Positions 9,613 through 18,576 of a DNA stretch of 64,000 nucleotides are shown piece by piece. A model generated the notes under the pieces. The model saw only the letters and a list, made by a program, of their open reading frames with translations, searched no databases and was not told the origin of the DNA. Every line of letters begins with the position of its first letter. The stretch's first letter is position 1. Made by a program: the position numbers and the translations under genes. This stretch comes from Onthovicinus sp900555545 (GTDB lineage: Bacteria > Bacillota > Clostridia > Oscillospirales > Acutalibacteraceae). The stretch is from positions 1-64,000 of the forward strand of contig CASFPX010000012.1 of NCBI GenBank assembly GCA_949296915.1, given 5' to 3'.

Positions 9613-9680
9613 TGGAAAGCTTGCTTGACATTTTACATGCGATGTGTTAGATTGTTGATGGAAAGTTAACTTTACATTTT
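9613..9680 (+). promoter_or_regulatory. Promoter with duplicated operator-like repeat upstream of the HTH gene
   Basis: TTGACA (9625-9630) with a weak -10 TTAGAT (9647-9652) forms the promoter. A 22-bp sequence at 9613-9634 recurs at 9659-9680 with 18 of 22 positions identical; both start TGGAAAG and end ACATTTT. The second copy contains the perfect 12-bp palindrome AAAGTTAACTTT (9662-9673). One copy covers the -35 and one the start region, as expected for repression by the adjacent HTH protein. Confidence 0.5.
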
Positions 9681-9691
9681 GGGGCGATATC

Positions 9692-9895
9692 TTGAAGAAT
9701 CTGTTGGAACAGCTGCGCAAAGAGCGCAAGATCAACCAGGAGGAACTGGCAGCGGCGCTGGGCGTCTCACGTCAGACGATCGGATCGATCGAGAATGGGC
9801 GGTATAATCCGTCCATCCTGCTGGCCTGTAAGATCGCACGCTATTTTGGCAGGAGTATTGAGGAGATTTTTATCTATGAGGGGGAAGAGGAATGA
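9692..9895 (+). CDS. Small Cro/C1-type helix-turn-helix regulator
   Basis: This 67-residue protein is almost only an XRE-type HTH: LRKERKINQEELAAALGVSRQTIGSIENGRYNPS, then the typical tail ACKIARYFGRSIEEIF. The start is a TTG at 9692, giving the usual MKNLLEQLRKE beginning. Its stop overlaps the start of the next membrane gene (ATGA), so the two are translationally coupled. Regulators of this size are commonly paired with DUF2178-like membrane proteins, as here. Its target is probably its own promoter. Confidence 0.9.
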   Translation: MKNLLEQLRKERKINQEELAAALGVSRQTIGSIENGRYNPSILLACKIARYFGRSIEEIFIYEGEEE

Positions 9896-10263
9896 ACCGG
9901 CATGGGATTTTGATGGAAGTTATCAGCCTGACGGTAAGGGTGTTGTTTTTACTCTGTCTATTTAGTGGCCTTCCCGTGTGGACCAAATTGATTTTTCTGA
10001 TTGTTATGATTGTCTTGGCAATTGCCGAAATACATTATAGAGCCTTAAATGAGAGTGAGTCGGTAGATGATGAACGGGAAAAAATGATCCGTGAACGGGC
10101 GTCCAACAATATGGGGCAGGTGACAAACGTTCTGCTTTATATATCAATAATTGTTTTTGTCTTTATGGATTATATGATCCCCGTCTATTTCCTGTGGGTG
10201 ATTCTCGCGATCCAGCCAGTTGTGCGGATGGTCTCCGGTGTGTGGCTGGAGAAAAAACTCTGA
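9892..10263 (+). CDS. DUF2178-like four-helix membrane protein
   Basis: The 123-residue product has about four hydrophobic helices with a charged central motif DDEREKMIRERASNNMGQ (about residues 60-78), resembling predicted membrane proteins of the DUF2178 type. It overlaps the HTH gene by 4 bp and is followed 30 bp later by a paralogue-like gene. Function is unknown; membership is judged from the motif and context only. Confidence 0.75.
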   Translation: MNRHGILMEVISLTVRVLFLLCLFSGLPVWTKLIFLIVMIVLAIAEIHYRALNESESVDDEREKMIRERASNNMGQVTNVLLYISIIVFVFMDYMIPVYFLWVILAIQPVVRMVSGVWLEKKL

Positions 10264-10293
10264 TACGGTGGTTTTATCATAGGAGGAATTTAT

Positions 10294-10692
10294 ATGGGCA
10301 AACGACGCAAAGTATTCTGTTGCTGTGGTTATGCGCTGGCTACTATGGCATTGGCAGCGATTGTGTTTGCGGATCTTCCCAAGGCAGCTGATCTGGCGTT
10401 GGCGGTGTTGTTTTCAATTCTGTTTTCCGTCAGTCACGTTCAGCTTTTGCATGACAAGATGATGAAAAAAGATCGGGATTATCAGGTCCATGTGATGGAT
10501 GAGCGGAATATCGCCATTCAGGAAAAGACGGGCAACATCACCTGTATGATTTTGACCCTCCTGCTCGGTCTGGCAACAGTTGTTTTTATCGGCCTGGATC
10601 TCTTTCTACCTGCTATTATTACGGGTGGGATTGTGGCCCTTCAGCCTGCTATTATGATTATTGTAAGCACTGTACTGGAAAAGAAAATGTAA
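10294..10692 (+). CDS. DUF2178-like membrane protein, paralogue of preceding gene
   Basis: This 132-residue membrane protein has four hydrophobic segments and a central MDERNIAIQEKTGNI motif (about 69-83) that parallels the DDEREKMIRERASNN motif of the preceding protein; both end in a short EKK basic tail. AGGAGG precedes the ATG. The pair may form a hetero-oligomer, which is inference. A strong terminator follows directly, ending the three-gene operon. Confidence 0.75.
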   Translation: MGKRRKVFCCCGYALATMALAAIVFADLPKAADLALAVLFSILFSVSHVQLLHDKMMKKDRDYQVHVMDERNIAIQEKTGNITCMILTLLLGLATVVFIGLDLFLPAIITGGIVALQPAIMIIVSTVLEKKM

Positions 10693-10699
10693 TGTAAAG

Positions 10700-10740
10700 A
10701 GACGCCGCCTGCCCTTTCACCGGACAGGCGGCGCCTTTTA
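10700..10740. terminator. Terminator between convergent genes
   Basis: The GC-rich stem GCCGCCTG (10704) with CAGGCGGC (10725) plus flanking pairs is followed by CTTTTA. It separates the + strand HTH operon from the minus-strand gtrA-like gene ending at 10762. Confidence 0.75.
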
Positions 10741-10761
10741 GCGCTGATATACAATGAAATT

Positions 10762-11289
10762 TTACTGTTCCGCCTCCGGCTTTTTGCGGCGGTGGATGAC
10801 AAAGCGGTTGAGTGGATAGGTCCAGATCGTCGGGATCAGAGCCACGATGGGCTTGGTGATGATTTCACCGAGCGTCTTCATCCCATTCTCAATAAACAGG
10901 GTGGTGATCCACGGGCCGAGAACGGTCGTCACGCAGATGGTGAACACCACCATGATGATATACAGCACCATGCTCAGCGCGGGGTTGGCGTCCGCCTTAA
11001 AGGTGATCTTCCGGTTGAAGATAAAGGCCAGCAGGTAGCCGATCGTGGTGGAAATCAGATAAGCCCACATATAGCCAATACCCTCAAAGTCGAAGATCCA
11101 AAAGTGGACGGGCGTGGTGTTGAGCGACTCGAACACGACGTTTTGAAGAATGTAGAAGATAATCAGCTCAATTACGGTGGAGCCGCCGCTCGCAAAGGAA
11201 AATTTAATAAATTTCCACAGCTCTCCGTGTTTTTGCGTAAAGCTCTGTTTTGCAGTCTGCTCCGGGGCAGTGTTTTTGGAATCAGCCAT
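10762..11289 (-). CDS. GtrA-like family membrane protein
   Basis: The 175-residue product has four membrane helices and the GtrA signature: FIKFSFASGGSTVIELIIFYIL at the first helix and a conserved YLLAFIFNRKITFK segment ending helix three. GtrA proteins are proposed to move polyprenyl-linked sugars across the membrane or assist glycosyltransferases of cell-surface polysaccharides. The family call is strong; its substrate is not known. It is 21 bp downstream of the metallophosphoesterase and likely in the same transcript. Confidence 0.85.
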   Translation of the reverse strand: MADSKNTAPEQTAKQSFTQKHGELWKFIKFSFASGGSTVIELIIFYILQNVVFESLNTTPVHFWIFDFEGIGYMWAYLISTTIGYLLAFIFNRKITFKADANPALSMVLYIIMVVFTICVTTVLGPWITTLFIENGMKTLGEIITKPIVALIPTIWTYPLNRFVIHRRKKPEAEQ

Positions 11290-11310
11290 AATACCTCCGC
11301 TTATTGTCGA

Positions 11311-12450
11311 TTACATCAGGTGTTGGATCAGCAGTACGATCGCCGCGATGGCAACGCCGGCGCCCAGCAGGGTCAATACGGCGTTACGCGCCCAGAAGAG
11401 GGCGGTGGGGATGTTCGTCGGCGCGTGGCAGTACAGGAAGTTGAGCAGCGGTTTTTGCAGTTTGGTACCGCACAGCTCCTGAAAGGTGTCCACATGGGTC
11501 CTGTACGCGCGAGGATCCTGCTCATTAAATTCCAGCAGACGGATGCCGCGGTTGAGCCCCGGGCCGTACACATTAAAGCCGCAGCCCGGCGTATAGCCAA
11601 AGTCAATGCCCTTATAGTTGCGGACAAAGCAGTTGTTATGGTCGTGCCCGACATACACCGCGAACACGTCGCCCTTCTCCTGGATGGCGTCAAACTGGCC
11701 GGACTGTTCATACGGGGAGGCCGGGACTTCGCCCATAAACTCCACGTCGGAATTGCGCAGCTTCTCATCCAGGCCAAAGAAAGAGCCCTTGTGTTCGCGG
11801 AACGCGCGGATAAAGCCCTTTTCCTTTTTTGTTTTGCGCACCAGCACATTGTAGTATTCCTTGAGCGGGATGTGCTGGAAGAGGATGGAGGGCAGCACTT
11901 TGCCGCCGTTCTCTTTTTCCAGCTCGTCGCGCTTTTGGCGGTACCATTCAATCTCGTCCTGCGCCACAGGGGCGTAGCCGTCGCCCTGATTGCCCTGGGA
12001 GTCGATCAGGTAAATACCGAGGACGGGCTTGTTTCCCTCGCGGTCATACACGGGTAAAAAATCTGTCCCGCCGCCTGTCAGGCCTGGCACAGTGTCGGAG
12101 ACGCACATCGGGGACTCCTTGTAAATTTCCAGCTGCTCCAAATTATTCAGGCCGCACTGGTCGTCATGGTTGCCGAACGTCACGGCAAACGGGATCCTGC
12201 GGTCCTCCAGCGGTTTGATCAGCTGGGCGATGCAGGAGCGCACCTTTTCCGGCTTGCCGCGGAAGTAGGTGGAGTACCCCTTGACCTGGTCGCCCGTAAA
12301 TACGACAAGATCCGGCTTTTCCCGGTCCAATACGGCCTCGATCAGCTTGATCGTGTCAGGGGAGACGTCGGGAATCTCCTGCGTGTCGGCAATTTGGGCG
12401 ATTTTGAAGTGCCCGTCTGAATTAAAGCGCAGCTTTTCATTTTCTCTCAT
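11311..12450 (-). CDS. Calcineurin-like metallophosphoesterase with C-terminal membrane anchor
   Basis: This 379-residue protein has the metallophosphoesterase core: IAQIADTQE (metal ligand Asp), VVFTGDQV, TFGNHDDQ, and late GHDHNN. The active-site motif GDxxH/DTQ variant resembles the Dcr2/PhoD-like purple phosphatase subgroup. The last 25 residues are a hydrophobic helix (AVLTLLGAGVAIAAIVLLIQ), so the enzyme is probably tail-anchored. I place the start at the ATG at 12450, which follows AGAGGTG; the frame extends three codons upstream to a GTG. Substrate unknown. Confidence 0.85.
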   Translation of the reverse strand: MRENEKLRFNSDGHFKIAQIADTQEIPDVSPDTIKLIEAVLDREKPDLVVFTGDQVKGYSTYFRGKPEKVRSCIAQLIKPLEDRRIPFAVTFGNHDDQCGLNNLEQLEIYKESPMCVSDTVPGLTGGGTDFLPVYDREGNKPVLGIYLIDSQGNQGDGYAPVAQDEIEWYRQKRDELEKENGGKVLPSILFQHIPLKEYYNVLVRKTKKEKGFIRAFREHKGSFFGLDEKLRNSDVEFMGEVPASPYEQSGQFDAIQEKGDVFAVYVGHDHNNCFVRNYKGIDFGYTPGCGFNVYGPGLNRGIRLLEFNEQDPRAYRTHVDTFQELCGTKLQKPLLNFLYCHAPTNIPTALFWARNAVLTLLGAGVAIAAIVLLIQHLM

Positions 12451-12582
12451 GATTTTCACCTCTTCTTACATAATATCGGAATTTGCGCTTGTGGGCAAGC
12501 TTTTTCTTGTTAAAATTGTGTTAGAACCTGTTAAAAAAAGAATTGACAGCCCATCATTTTACAAAATCGCTCTCCTTGTCAA

Positions 12583-12628
12583 GATAAAAATACCCCCTGA
12601 AACCCCGTTCATAGGAGCCCAGAGGGTA
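12583..12628 (-). terminator. Possible terminator after the LCP gene
   Basis: Read on the minus strand, an imperfect stem (ACCCTCTG with CAGGGGGT) is followed by ATTTTTATC. One mismatch and a long loop make it moderate. The stretch from here to 12,450 shows nothing else. Confidence 0.4.
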
Positions 12629-12634
12629 TGTGTT

Positions 12635-14014
12635 TTATGATTCCGGCTGCGTGCTCTCCTCCACGGGATCCGTTCCATATAGGAAATTCTTCAAAATGGA
12701 GCGGTTCTCGTCCAGATCGGGCACCAATACAGCGTTGCCGCGGATGGTCTCGTTAGTAAATGTGTCCTCGGCGGGGATCTGCTGCTGGAGGACGGAGTTG
12801 CCCAGACAGCCGAGCGCCTTCAGACCAAAGCGCATGATCTGCCCCTCCGTCATGTTTGTCTCCACCTCCGGCAGGATCTGCTTGACCAGATCCACCATTT
12901 CCAATGGATTCAAATCCTTGAGCTTGCCGATGATGGCGGAGACCACCTTGCGCTGGCGTTCGGTGCGCATATAGTCACTGTCCAGATAGCGGATGCGGGA
13001 GTACCACAGGGCCGTGTTACCATCCATGTGGACGGTACCTGCCTCCATCTCAATGGGTGGGCTCGGCGCATAGGTCTTGCCGCTTCCCATATATTCTGCC
13101 TCGCGCTCGGTGACTTCCACGTCCACACCGCCCAGCTGATCTACCACTGTCTGGAATACTTCAAAGTCCACCATCGCGTAGTAGTCACAGCGGATGTGGT
13201 AGGTGTACTCAATCATGTCGATCGTGTACTGCGGCCCGGCCTCAAAGGAGGCTCCGTTGAGCCGTCCGTCCGTACCGTCCGGGTAGTCCACCCACGTGTC
13301 ACGCAGGAAGGAGGTCAGCTTGAACCGCTTGTTGTGGGTATCGATGGAGACCATCATCATTGTATCGGAGCGGGATTTGGTCTCCCCCTCGCGGGCATCC
13401 ACGCCGATGAGCAGGATATTGGTCACATCGCCGCTGTCCTCCAGGCTGGATTCGTCGATATAGGGGTTCTCAACCGCACCATCTGAGGTAATGTCAATAT
13501 CTCCCAGCAGATTGTACAGATAAACACCACCTGCACCCAAAGCGATCAGCAGAACGAGGAACAGGGCAAGGAGGGCGACTGCCAGCTTAAAGCAACAGCT
13601 CTTTTTCTTTTTTCGTTTGGGGGCCGCAGCGGATTGAGGCGGCCTTTTGTTTTTATTGGAGTAAATATCCTCGGCGGCATCCGCATACCGCGTCATGGGG
13701 GCGGAGCGCTTTTGAACGGAGGCGGGAACGCTCCCCGGGCGCTGCTGTGCGCTGTTCATCCGCCGGGCTGGTGCGGAGCCGGGGCGAACGGCGTTGGAAC
13801 CACGCTTTTCCAGTTCGGGTGGCGGAGTTGTAAAATCGTCGTATGGATAAAAATCATCAGCGCTGTCGTAGGTGTTGATTGGCTCAAAGTCATCGTGCCG
13901 GCCGGAATAAATGTCGCGCCCGTCGTCGTGCGAAGGCGGTGTATGGCCGTTCTGCCCGCGCGGCCGTTTGGGGCCGTTGCTGGAGGAGTAAATATCTTCC
14001 ACCTTGTATTTCAC
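12635..14014 (-). CDS. LytR-CpsA-Psr (LCP) family cell-wall glycopolymer ligase
   Basis: LCP enzymes attach teichoic acids or other glycopolymers to peptidoglycan outside the membrane. The 459-residue protein has a long charged, low-complexity cytoplasmic N-terminus (about 1-140, rich in Pro, Ser, Arg), one membrane helix after KRKKKKSCC (about 150-172), then the LCP domain with RSDTMMMVSID, SFLRDTWVDYP and YYAMVDFEVFQTVVDQLGGVDV motifs; the catalytic Arg and Asp residues are present. The start is a GTG at 14014 behind AAAGGGAT. The repeated DIYS motif in the N-terminus (four times in about 130 residues) is unusual. Confidence 0.93.
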   Translation of the reverse strand: MKYKVEDIYSSSNGPKRPRGQNGHTPPSHDDGRDIYSGRHDDFEPINTYDSADDFYPYDDFTTPPPELEKRGSNAVRPGSAPARRMNSAQQRPGSVPASVQKRSAPMTRYADAAEDIYSNKNKRPPQSAAAPKRKKKKSCCFKLAVALLALFLVLLIALGAGGVYLYNLLGDIDITSDGAVENPYIDESSLEDSGDVTNILLIGVDAREGETKSRSDTMMMVSIDTHNKRFKLTSFLRDTWVDYPDGTDGRLNGASFEAGPQYTIDMIEYTYHIRCDYYAMVDFEVFQTVVDQLGGVDVEVTEREAEYMGSGKTYAPSPPIEMEAGTVHMDGNTALWYSRIRYLDSDYMRTERQRKVVSAIIGKLKDLNPLEMVDLVKQILPEVETNMTEGQIMRFGLKALGCLGNSVLQQQIPAEDTFTNETIRGNAVLVPDLDENRSILKNFLYGTDPVEESTQPES

Positions 14015-14141
14015 ATCCCTTTATCTTTCTTCAATAGTATGATCTATTATGTAGTCTTTTTATAATAGCTCATTTTTTGTCGAAAAACAAGATGGGAATT
14101 AAAATCAAGGAGTGCGGGAAGTTGCTTCAACAGTTGGAGGC

Positions 14142-15134
14142 CTATACCTTTTCGATCGTCACGCCGGTGTAGTAGTGGGTGAGGATTTCCTCCCAGCTGC
14201 TCCCTTGGCGCGCCATGTAATCTGCCCCGTACTGACTCATTCCGATTCCATGGCCGTATCCGCACACATCAAAGGTAAAGGACCCATCCTGATACGCAAC
14301 CGTAAAGCATGGGCTGCGCAGCCCAAATGCGGTACGCACCTGCTCGCCGGTAAAATCTTTTCCGCCTATGGCGATCTGCGTGACAGTCTGTGATTCGGAT
14401 ACTTCGGCCTTGCCCACCCAGCTGGCGGCATCCCCGGAGAGCTCCGCCCCCTCCAGTGCGGCGGCCTTCTCTCGGAATTGGTCCGCCGTCAGTACGAGGG
14501 TGGAAGAGTAGTCCGGGGAGAGCTTGTCGCCGGTGCTCACCACCGGCTGCAGGTAGGGCAGATCTTTCCCCCAGAGGATGGCGGCGCTCTCCGTCCTGCC
14601 GGAACAGATGGCGTGGAATGCGGCGGTGATGGGCTGCCCTTCATAGGTGATGATGTTGCCGATCACCTCATCGACGGCATCGGCTACCAGGCCGACATAT
14701 TTGTCGTAATTTTCCCCGAATTTATCGCGCAATTCCTGTTCGGTCATGTACCCCTGATGGGAATCAGTGTTGTCGCTCAGGTCGGCGCCCTTGAGGCTGT
14801 CATCCGGATTGGAGCGATTGGCGGCCCGCATCCGATAGGCATTGGTATAACTGGCTACAGCCTGGGCACGCAGGGCCTGCGCATGATAGAGTGGCGGCAT
14901 CTCCGCACATACGGCCCCAATCAGGTAGTCGCGTTCACTCAGGGTGACCACCTCCCCTGATTCAGACAGGAGAATCTTAAAGGTTCCGTCCGCCGCTTCA
15001 GCAGGATCCGAACTGTCAGAAAAGGGCGCTTTTGGTTCTGTTTTGCCGCTGGATGAGGTGGGGATCAGAGCAAGCGCTGGTGCGGCCAACAGCGCTGCGG
15101 AGAGCACTAGGGCCAGTGAGAGCATGGGGCGCAT
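14142..15134 (-). CDS. spoIID: SpoIID/LytB-domain protein
   Basis: SpoIID is a lytic transglycosylase that thins peptidoglycan during forespore engulfment, so it marks a spore-former. The 330-residue product starts with a signal or anchor helix (LSLALVLSAALLAAPALA), then the domain core ERDYLIGAVCAEMPPLYHAQALRAQAVASYT with its catalytic Glu, and ends in GYGHGIGMSQYGADYMA, the family C-terminal signature. I chose the ATG at 15134, preceded by AAGGAGG; the frame runs on upstream without a ribosome site. Confidence 0.9.
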   Translation of the reverse strand: MRPMLSLALVLSAALLAAPALALIPTSSSGKTEPKAPFSDSSDPAEAADGTFKILLSESGEVVTLSERDYLIGAVCAEMPPLYHAQALRAQAVASYTNAYRMRAANRSNPDDSLKGADLSDNTDSHQGYMTEQELRDKFGENYDKYVGLVADAVDEVIGNIITYEGQPITAAFHAICSGRTESAAILWGKDLPYLQPVVSTGDKLSPDYSSTLVLTADQFREKAAALEGAELSGDAASWVGKAEVSESQTVTQIAIGGKDFTGEQVRTAFGLRSPCFTVAYQDGSFTFDVCGYGHGIGMSQYGADYMARQGSSWEEILTHYYTGVTIEKV

Positions 15135-15165
15135 ATTGAAACCTCCTTGATCCCATTTTGCCAGC

Positions 15166-15195
15166 TTGACTTTTAATGGCCAAATGGGATAAAAT
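15166..15195 (+). promoter_or_regulatory. Promoter for the membrane protein / AEC transporter genes
   Basis: TTGACT at 15166 and TAAAAT at 15190-15195 are 18 bp apart, about 100 bp before the next + strand gene. It lies in the divergent gap with spoIID. Confidence 0.55.
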
Positions 15196-15297
15196 AATAA
15201 AAATAAGGGGGCGGCAACACAGGCTGTCCGCCCGCATAGATTATATGTGCCGATAAACGCTTGCATGACATCATTTTGATAAACGGGGCTGATTCAT

Positions 15298-16206
15298 TTG
15301 ATCAATAAATTTAAAGGGCGTGTAAAAAAGCTGACGCCGTCCTGGATTTTGCTTATCTTTGCGGCGGCTGTGCTGATCTGCGTCCCGCTGCGCCTGTATC
15401 AGACGATCTGTCTGATCGAGCCGGAGACCGGGTTCTTTGTGCCGGGCGACCATATCACCGTCACGATTCTGTACGTGGTGGCGGGTGTTGCGGGTGTTGC
15501 ACTGTTGGTTCTGTCCTATCTGGGAATCCGCCCAGATGTACCGGATCGCCGGATCAGGAGCCGAGTACTGTGCGTAATGGCCGCAGTAATGGCTATCGCA
15601 TTTCTGATCGATGCAGTCTATACCATTTATACGATTGTCAGCTCCGCTGTGGAGTACAGCGCGAGTGCCGGTGCGGAGGATGGCGCCCGCTATGCGATGA
15701 TGCAATTTATCACGCAGGCGGCTCAGGTCATTTTTGCAATGCTCTCCTGCGTGTACTTTGCCTGTCTCTCCCTCTCATGGGATGGTCGGGGTTCCAGTAC
15801 CCTGTATGCGGTTCTGGCGGTGATGCCGGTCTTCTGGGCGATCGTCCGTGCGGTCAATCGCTTTATCCGTATGATTAATTTTAAAAATGTCTCCGATTTG
15901 CTGCTGGAGCTGTTTATGCTGGCGTTTATGATGCTATTTTTCCTCGCCTTTGCGCGTGTGAACTCCCGCGTGGAGAGCGAAGGAGTCCGGTGGCAGCTCT
16001 ATGGGTGCGGCCTGGCCGCCGCATTGGCTGCCGCAATCGTCAGTATCCCACGCCTGATCATGATGATCTGCGGCCTGGGCGATCGGATTGCAGATGGATA
16101 TCCGCTCAACGCCTGTGATCTGGTGTTGCCGTTTTTCATGGTGGCTTATCTGCTATACATCTCTACGGGGAGCCGGGAGGAGATTGGGACGTCTGCCCTT
16201 TCATAA
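15298..16206 (+). CDS. Hypothetical polytopic membrane protein
   Basis: I do not recognise this 302-residue protein. It has about seven hydrophobic helices separated by short loops, with a basic N-terminus (INKFKGRVKK). The start is a TTG at 15298; no strong ribosome site is visible, so a start a few codons away is possible. It precedes an AEC-family transporter by 21 bp and may be co-transcribed. Confidence 0.7.
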   Translation: MINKFKGRVKKLTPSWILLIFAAAVLICVPLRLYQTICLIEPETGFFVPGDHITVTILYVVAGVAGVALLVLSYLGIRPDVPDRRIRSRVLCVMAAVMAIAFLIDAVYTIYTIVSSAVEYSASAGAEDGARYAMMQFITQAAQVIFAMLSCVYFACLSLSWDGRGSSTLYAVLAVMPVFWAIVRAVNRFIRMINFKNVSDLLLELFMLAFMMLFFLAFARVNSRVESEGVRWQLYGCGLAAALAAAIVSIPRLIMMICGLGDRIADGYPLNACDLVLPFFMVAYLLYISTGSREEIGTSALS

Positions 16207-16227
16207 AAATTATCGGGAGGGAAGCCC

Positions 16228-17157
16228 TTGTTTATTGAAAATATGATTACCGCCGCCCAGCAGGTGGCGATCCTTGCGATCCTCGTCATTGTAGGCCTGC
16301 TCTGCGACCGTGCGGGGATCTATACGGAAAAGGCAGCCCGTCTGACCAATAATCTGCTCTTTTATATTGTGACTCCCGCTGTGATCGTGGAGTCTTTTTT
16401 ACGTGTGGAAATGACAAGCGACAGCCTGCACGGCCTGCTGCTGTCGGCGCTGTGCGGGGTTATCATCCACGTGGCCGCAATCCTGATCACACTCCCAATC
16501 TTTCGGAAAGGGGAGCGGGATGAAAACTGTGTGTTTAAATACGCGTGTATCTATGGTAATACGGGATACATGGCAATTCCGCTCGCAGGTGCTGTCCTGG
16601 GGGAGGAGGGGATATTCTATTGTTCGGCAGGGATTGTTGTTTTTAACCTGTTCTGCTTTACGCACGGCGTGTGGCTGATGCGCAAAAAGGGTGATTCCTT
16701 TGACTTTAAAAGGCTGTTGATCAATCCCGGCACCATCTCCCTGCTGATCGGATTGCCGCTCTTTCTGGCCAATGTCACACTGCCAAAAATCCTGGCCCAG
16801 CCCGTCGAGCTCCTGGCTGATCTGAATACACCACTGGCGATGATTCTGTTTGGCACCTATCTGGCGCATACAAAGCTCCGCACGCTGTTTACACGCCCCA
16901 AGGCCTATGTGACGGCACTGTTCAAGCTGGTGCTGCTGCCCGCCCTGATGCTTGTCTGCTTTCGCCTGATGGGGTTGCAGGGGACGTTGCTGACCGCCTG
17001 CATCATCACGGCGTCAGTCCCCAGTGCAAACAATACGATTATGTTTGCCGCCAAGTATGACAAGGACACGGGGATCGCCTCACAGACGGTCTCCCTGGTG
17101 AGTGTGCTTTCGATCATCACCATGCCGGTGATGATCGCGCTTTCCAGCGCCATATAG
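16228..17157 (+). CDS. AEC-family (auxin efflux carrier-like) transporter
   Basis: The 309-residue product has ten predicted helices in two halves and the family's pattern: NLLFYIVTPAVIVESF in the first half and a matching conserved stretch, ACIITASVPSANNTIMFAAKY, in the second. Bacterial members export or import organic acids such as malate. The start is TTG at 16228, behind GGGAGGG. The substrate cannot be told from sequence. It ends 13 bp before the next gene. Confidence 0.88.
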   Translation: MFIENMITAAQQVAILAILVIVGLLCDRAGIYTEKAARLTNNLLFYIVTPAVIVESFLRVEMTSDSLHGLLLSALCGVIIHVAAILITLPIFRKGERDENCVFKYACIYGNTGYMAIPLAGAVLGEEGIFYCSAGIVVFNLFCFTHGVWLMRKKGDSFDFKRLLINPGTISLLIGLPLFLANVTLPKILAQPVELLADLNTPLAMILFGTYLAHTKLRTLFTRPKAYVTALFKLVLLPALMLVCFRLMGLQGTLLTACIITASVPSANNTIMFAAKYDKDTGIASQTVSLVSVLSIITMPVMIALSSAI

Positions 17158-17170
17158 GGGGGTGAGATTG

Positions 17171-18508
17171 GTGCCGCTTCCACTTTATGAAAGCTTGAAA
17201 GCCCATGCCAAAAAGGGGCGCAGCCCTTTTCACATGCCCGGCCACAAGGGAAAACTCCGGGGATGGGAGTTGGAGCAGGCCGCCTTCCTTGACGTAACGG
17301 AGATCCCCGATACGGGCAGTCTGTTTGACGATTTGGGCCCCACCAGGGCGGCGGAAGAACTGGCCACCCAGTACTTTGGAACGGCGCGCACACTTTTTTC
17401 CGCCGGGGGGTCAACCCTGTGCATCCAGGCTATGATGCGCCTGTGTGCCCCGCAGGGAGGTACCGTGATCTGTTCCCGCGTGATGCATCGCAGTGCCGTC
17501 AACGCCATGGCACTGCTCGGGATCGATCCTGTATATCTTTATCCCGACCATTCCGCCGGCCCGTATTTCGCCGGGCGGGTGACACCGGAGTCGGTAGCTG
17601 AGGCGCTGCGGGAACATCCGGACGCTCGGGCGGTCTATCTCACCTCGCCGGACTATTACGGCGTGATGAGCGACATCCGGGGAATCTGTGAACAGGCAGA
17701 TCGATACCGTGTCCCTGTGATCGTGGATAATGCCCACGGTGCACATCTGTATCCATTGGATCCACAGCTGCACCCGGTTGTGCAGGGGGCGGCGATGTCG
17801 GCCGATTCGGCACACAAGACGCTGCCGGTACTCACGGGTGGTTCCTTTTTACAGATCGGCCGGGCGGCGTATGTTCAACAGGCCAAGGCCGCGATGGAGT
17901 TGTTTGGCTCCACCAGCCCATCCTATCTGATCCTGACCTCTCTGGACTGGTGCAGGGATTGGCTTGAGCATGGCGGAGAGGAGATGGTCCGCACGTCGGC
18001 GGATCAGTGCAGAGCTGTAAAATCGATGGCGGAGTCGATGGGACTCCTGCAGCCGGAGGGCCTGTGTGATCCATTCCACATCGCGCTCAGCGGCGCCAAT
18101 ATGACAGCCGGCGGCGTGCGCAGCGGGGAATTGTTGCGGGCGATGGGGGTAGAGCCGGAGTACGCATCGGCGGATGGGATTATTTTAATGCCTTCCCCGA
18201 TGAATTCAAAATATGACTATGAGATCCTGCGCCGCGCGTTGGAGCACCTGCCGCACACCGGGGGCGACCGCTCCAGCTGTGGTGTGCGATCACTGCCCCG
18301 CCCCAGGACCGTGATGCGCCTGCGGGAGGCGCTTCTGGCCCCAGCAGAGGAATTGCCGGTCGATCGTTGCCTGGGGCGAATTGCCGCACAGGTCAAATGC
18401 CCCTGCCCGCCGGCCATCCCGATCGTCATGCCGGGAGAGGAAATGGACGCGGACTGCATTGCAGCACTGAAAAATTTTGGCGTCATGAATATTAAAGTTG
18501 TAAAATGA
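17171..18508 (+). CDS. PLP-dependent Orn/Lys/Arg decarboxylase-family protein (YaaO-like)
   Basis: This 445-residue protein has the fold-I decarboxylase signature: SPFHMPGHKG near the N-terminus, LFSAGGSTLCIQAMM, VIVDNAHGAHL, and the PLP-lysine motif SADSAHKTLPVLTGGS (about residues 204-219). Members decarboxylate lysine, arginine or ornithine. It is placed as yaaO is in Bacillus, just before darA, holB and ricT. A GTG at 17171 follows GGGGGGTG; GTG 17162 and TTG 17168 are in-frame alternatives. Confidence 0.88.
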   Translation: MPLPLYESLKAHAKKGRSPFHMPGHKGKLRGWELEQAAFLDVTEIPDTGSLFDDLGPTRAAEELATQYFGTARTLFSAGGSTLCIQAMMRLCAPQGGTVICSRVMHRSAVNAMALLGIDPVYLYPDHSAGPYFAGRVTPESVAEALREHPDARAVYLTSPDYYGVMSDIRGICEQADRYRVPVIVDNAHGAHLYPLDPQLHPVVQGAAMSADSAHKTLPVLTGGSFLQIGRAAYVQQAKAAMELFGSTSPSYLILTSLDWCRDWLEHGGEEMVRTSADQCRAVKSMAESMGLLQPEGLCDPFHIALSGANMTAGGVRSGELLRAMGVEPEYASADGIILMPSPMNSKYDYEILRRALEHLPHTGGDRSSCGVRSLPRPRTVMRLREALLAPAEELPVDRCLGRIAAQVKCPCPPAIPIVMPGEEMDADCIAALKNFGVMNIKVVK

Positions 18509-18526
18509 CCGCTTTTGCTTTATAAT
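18498..18526 (+). promoter_or_regulatory. Promoter of darA
   Basis: TTGTAA at 18498-18503 overlaps the end of the decarboxylase gene and TATAAT lies 17 bp on at 18521-18526, so darA-holB-ricT can be expressed separately. Confidence 0.6.
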
Positions 18527-18576
18527 GTTCATATACGGGATACAGGCTCTCAGGAGCCGATGAAGGGGGCTTTTTC

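Noticed and set aside
10792..12057. 421-codon open frame on the plus strand
   Set aside because: It is antisense to the gtrA-like and metallophosphoesterase genes, which have clear domains; no ribosome site or family match.
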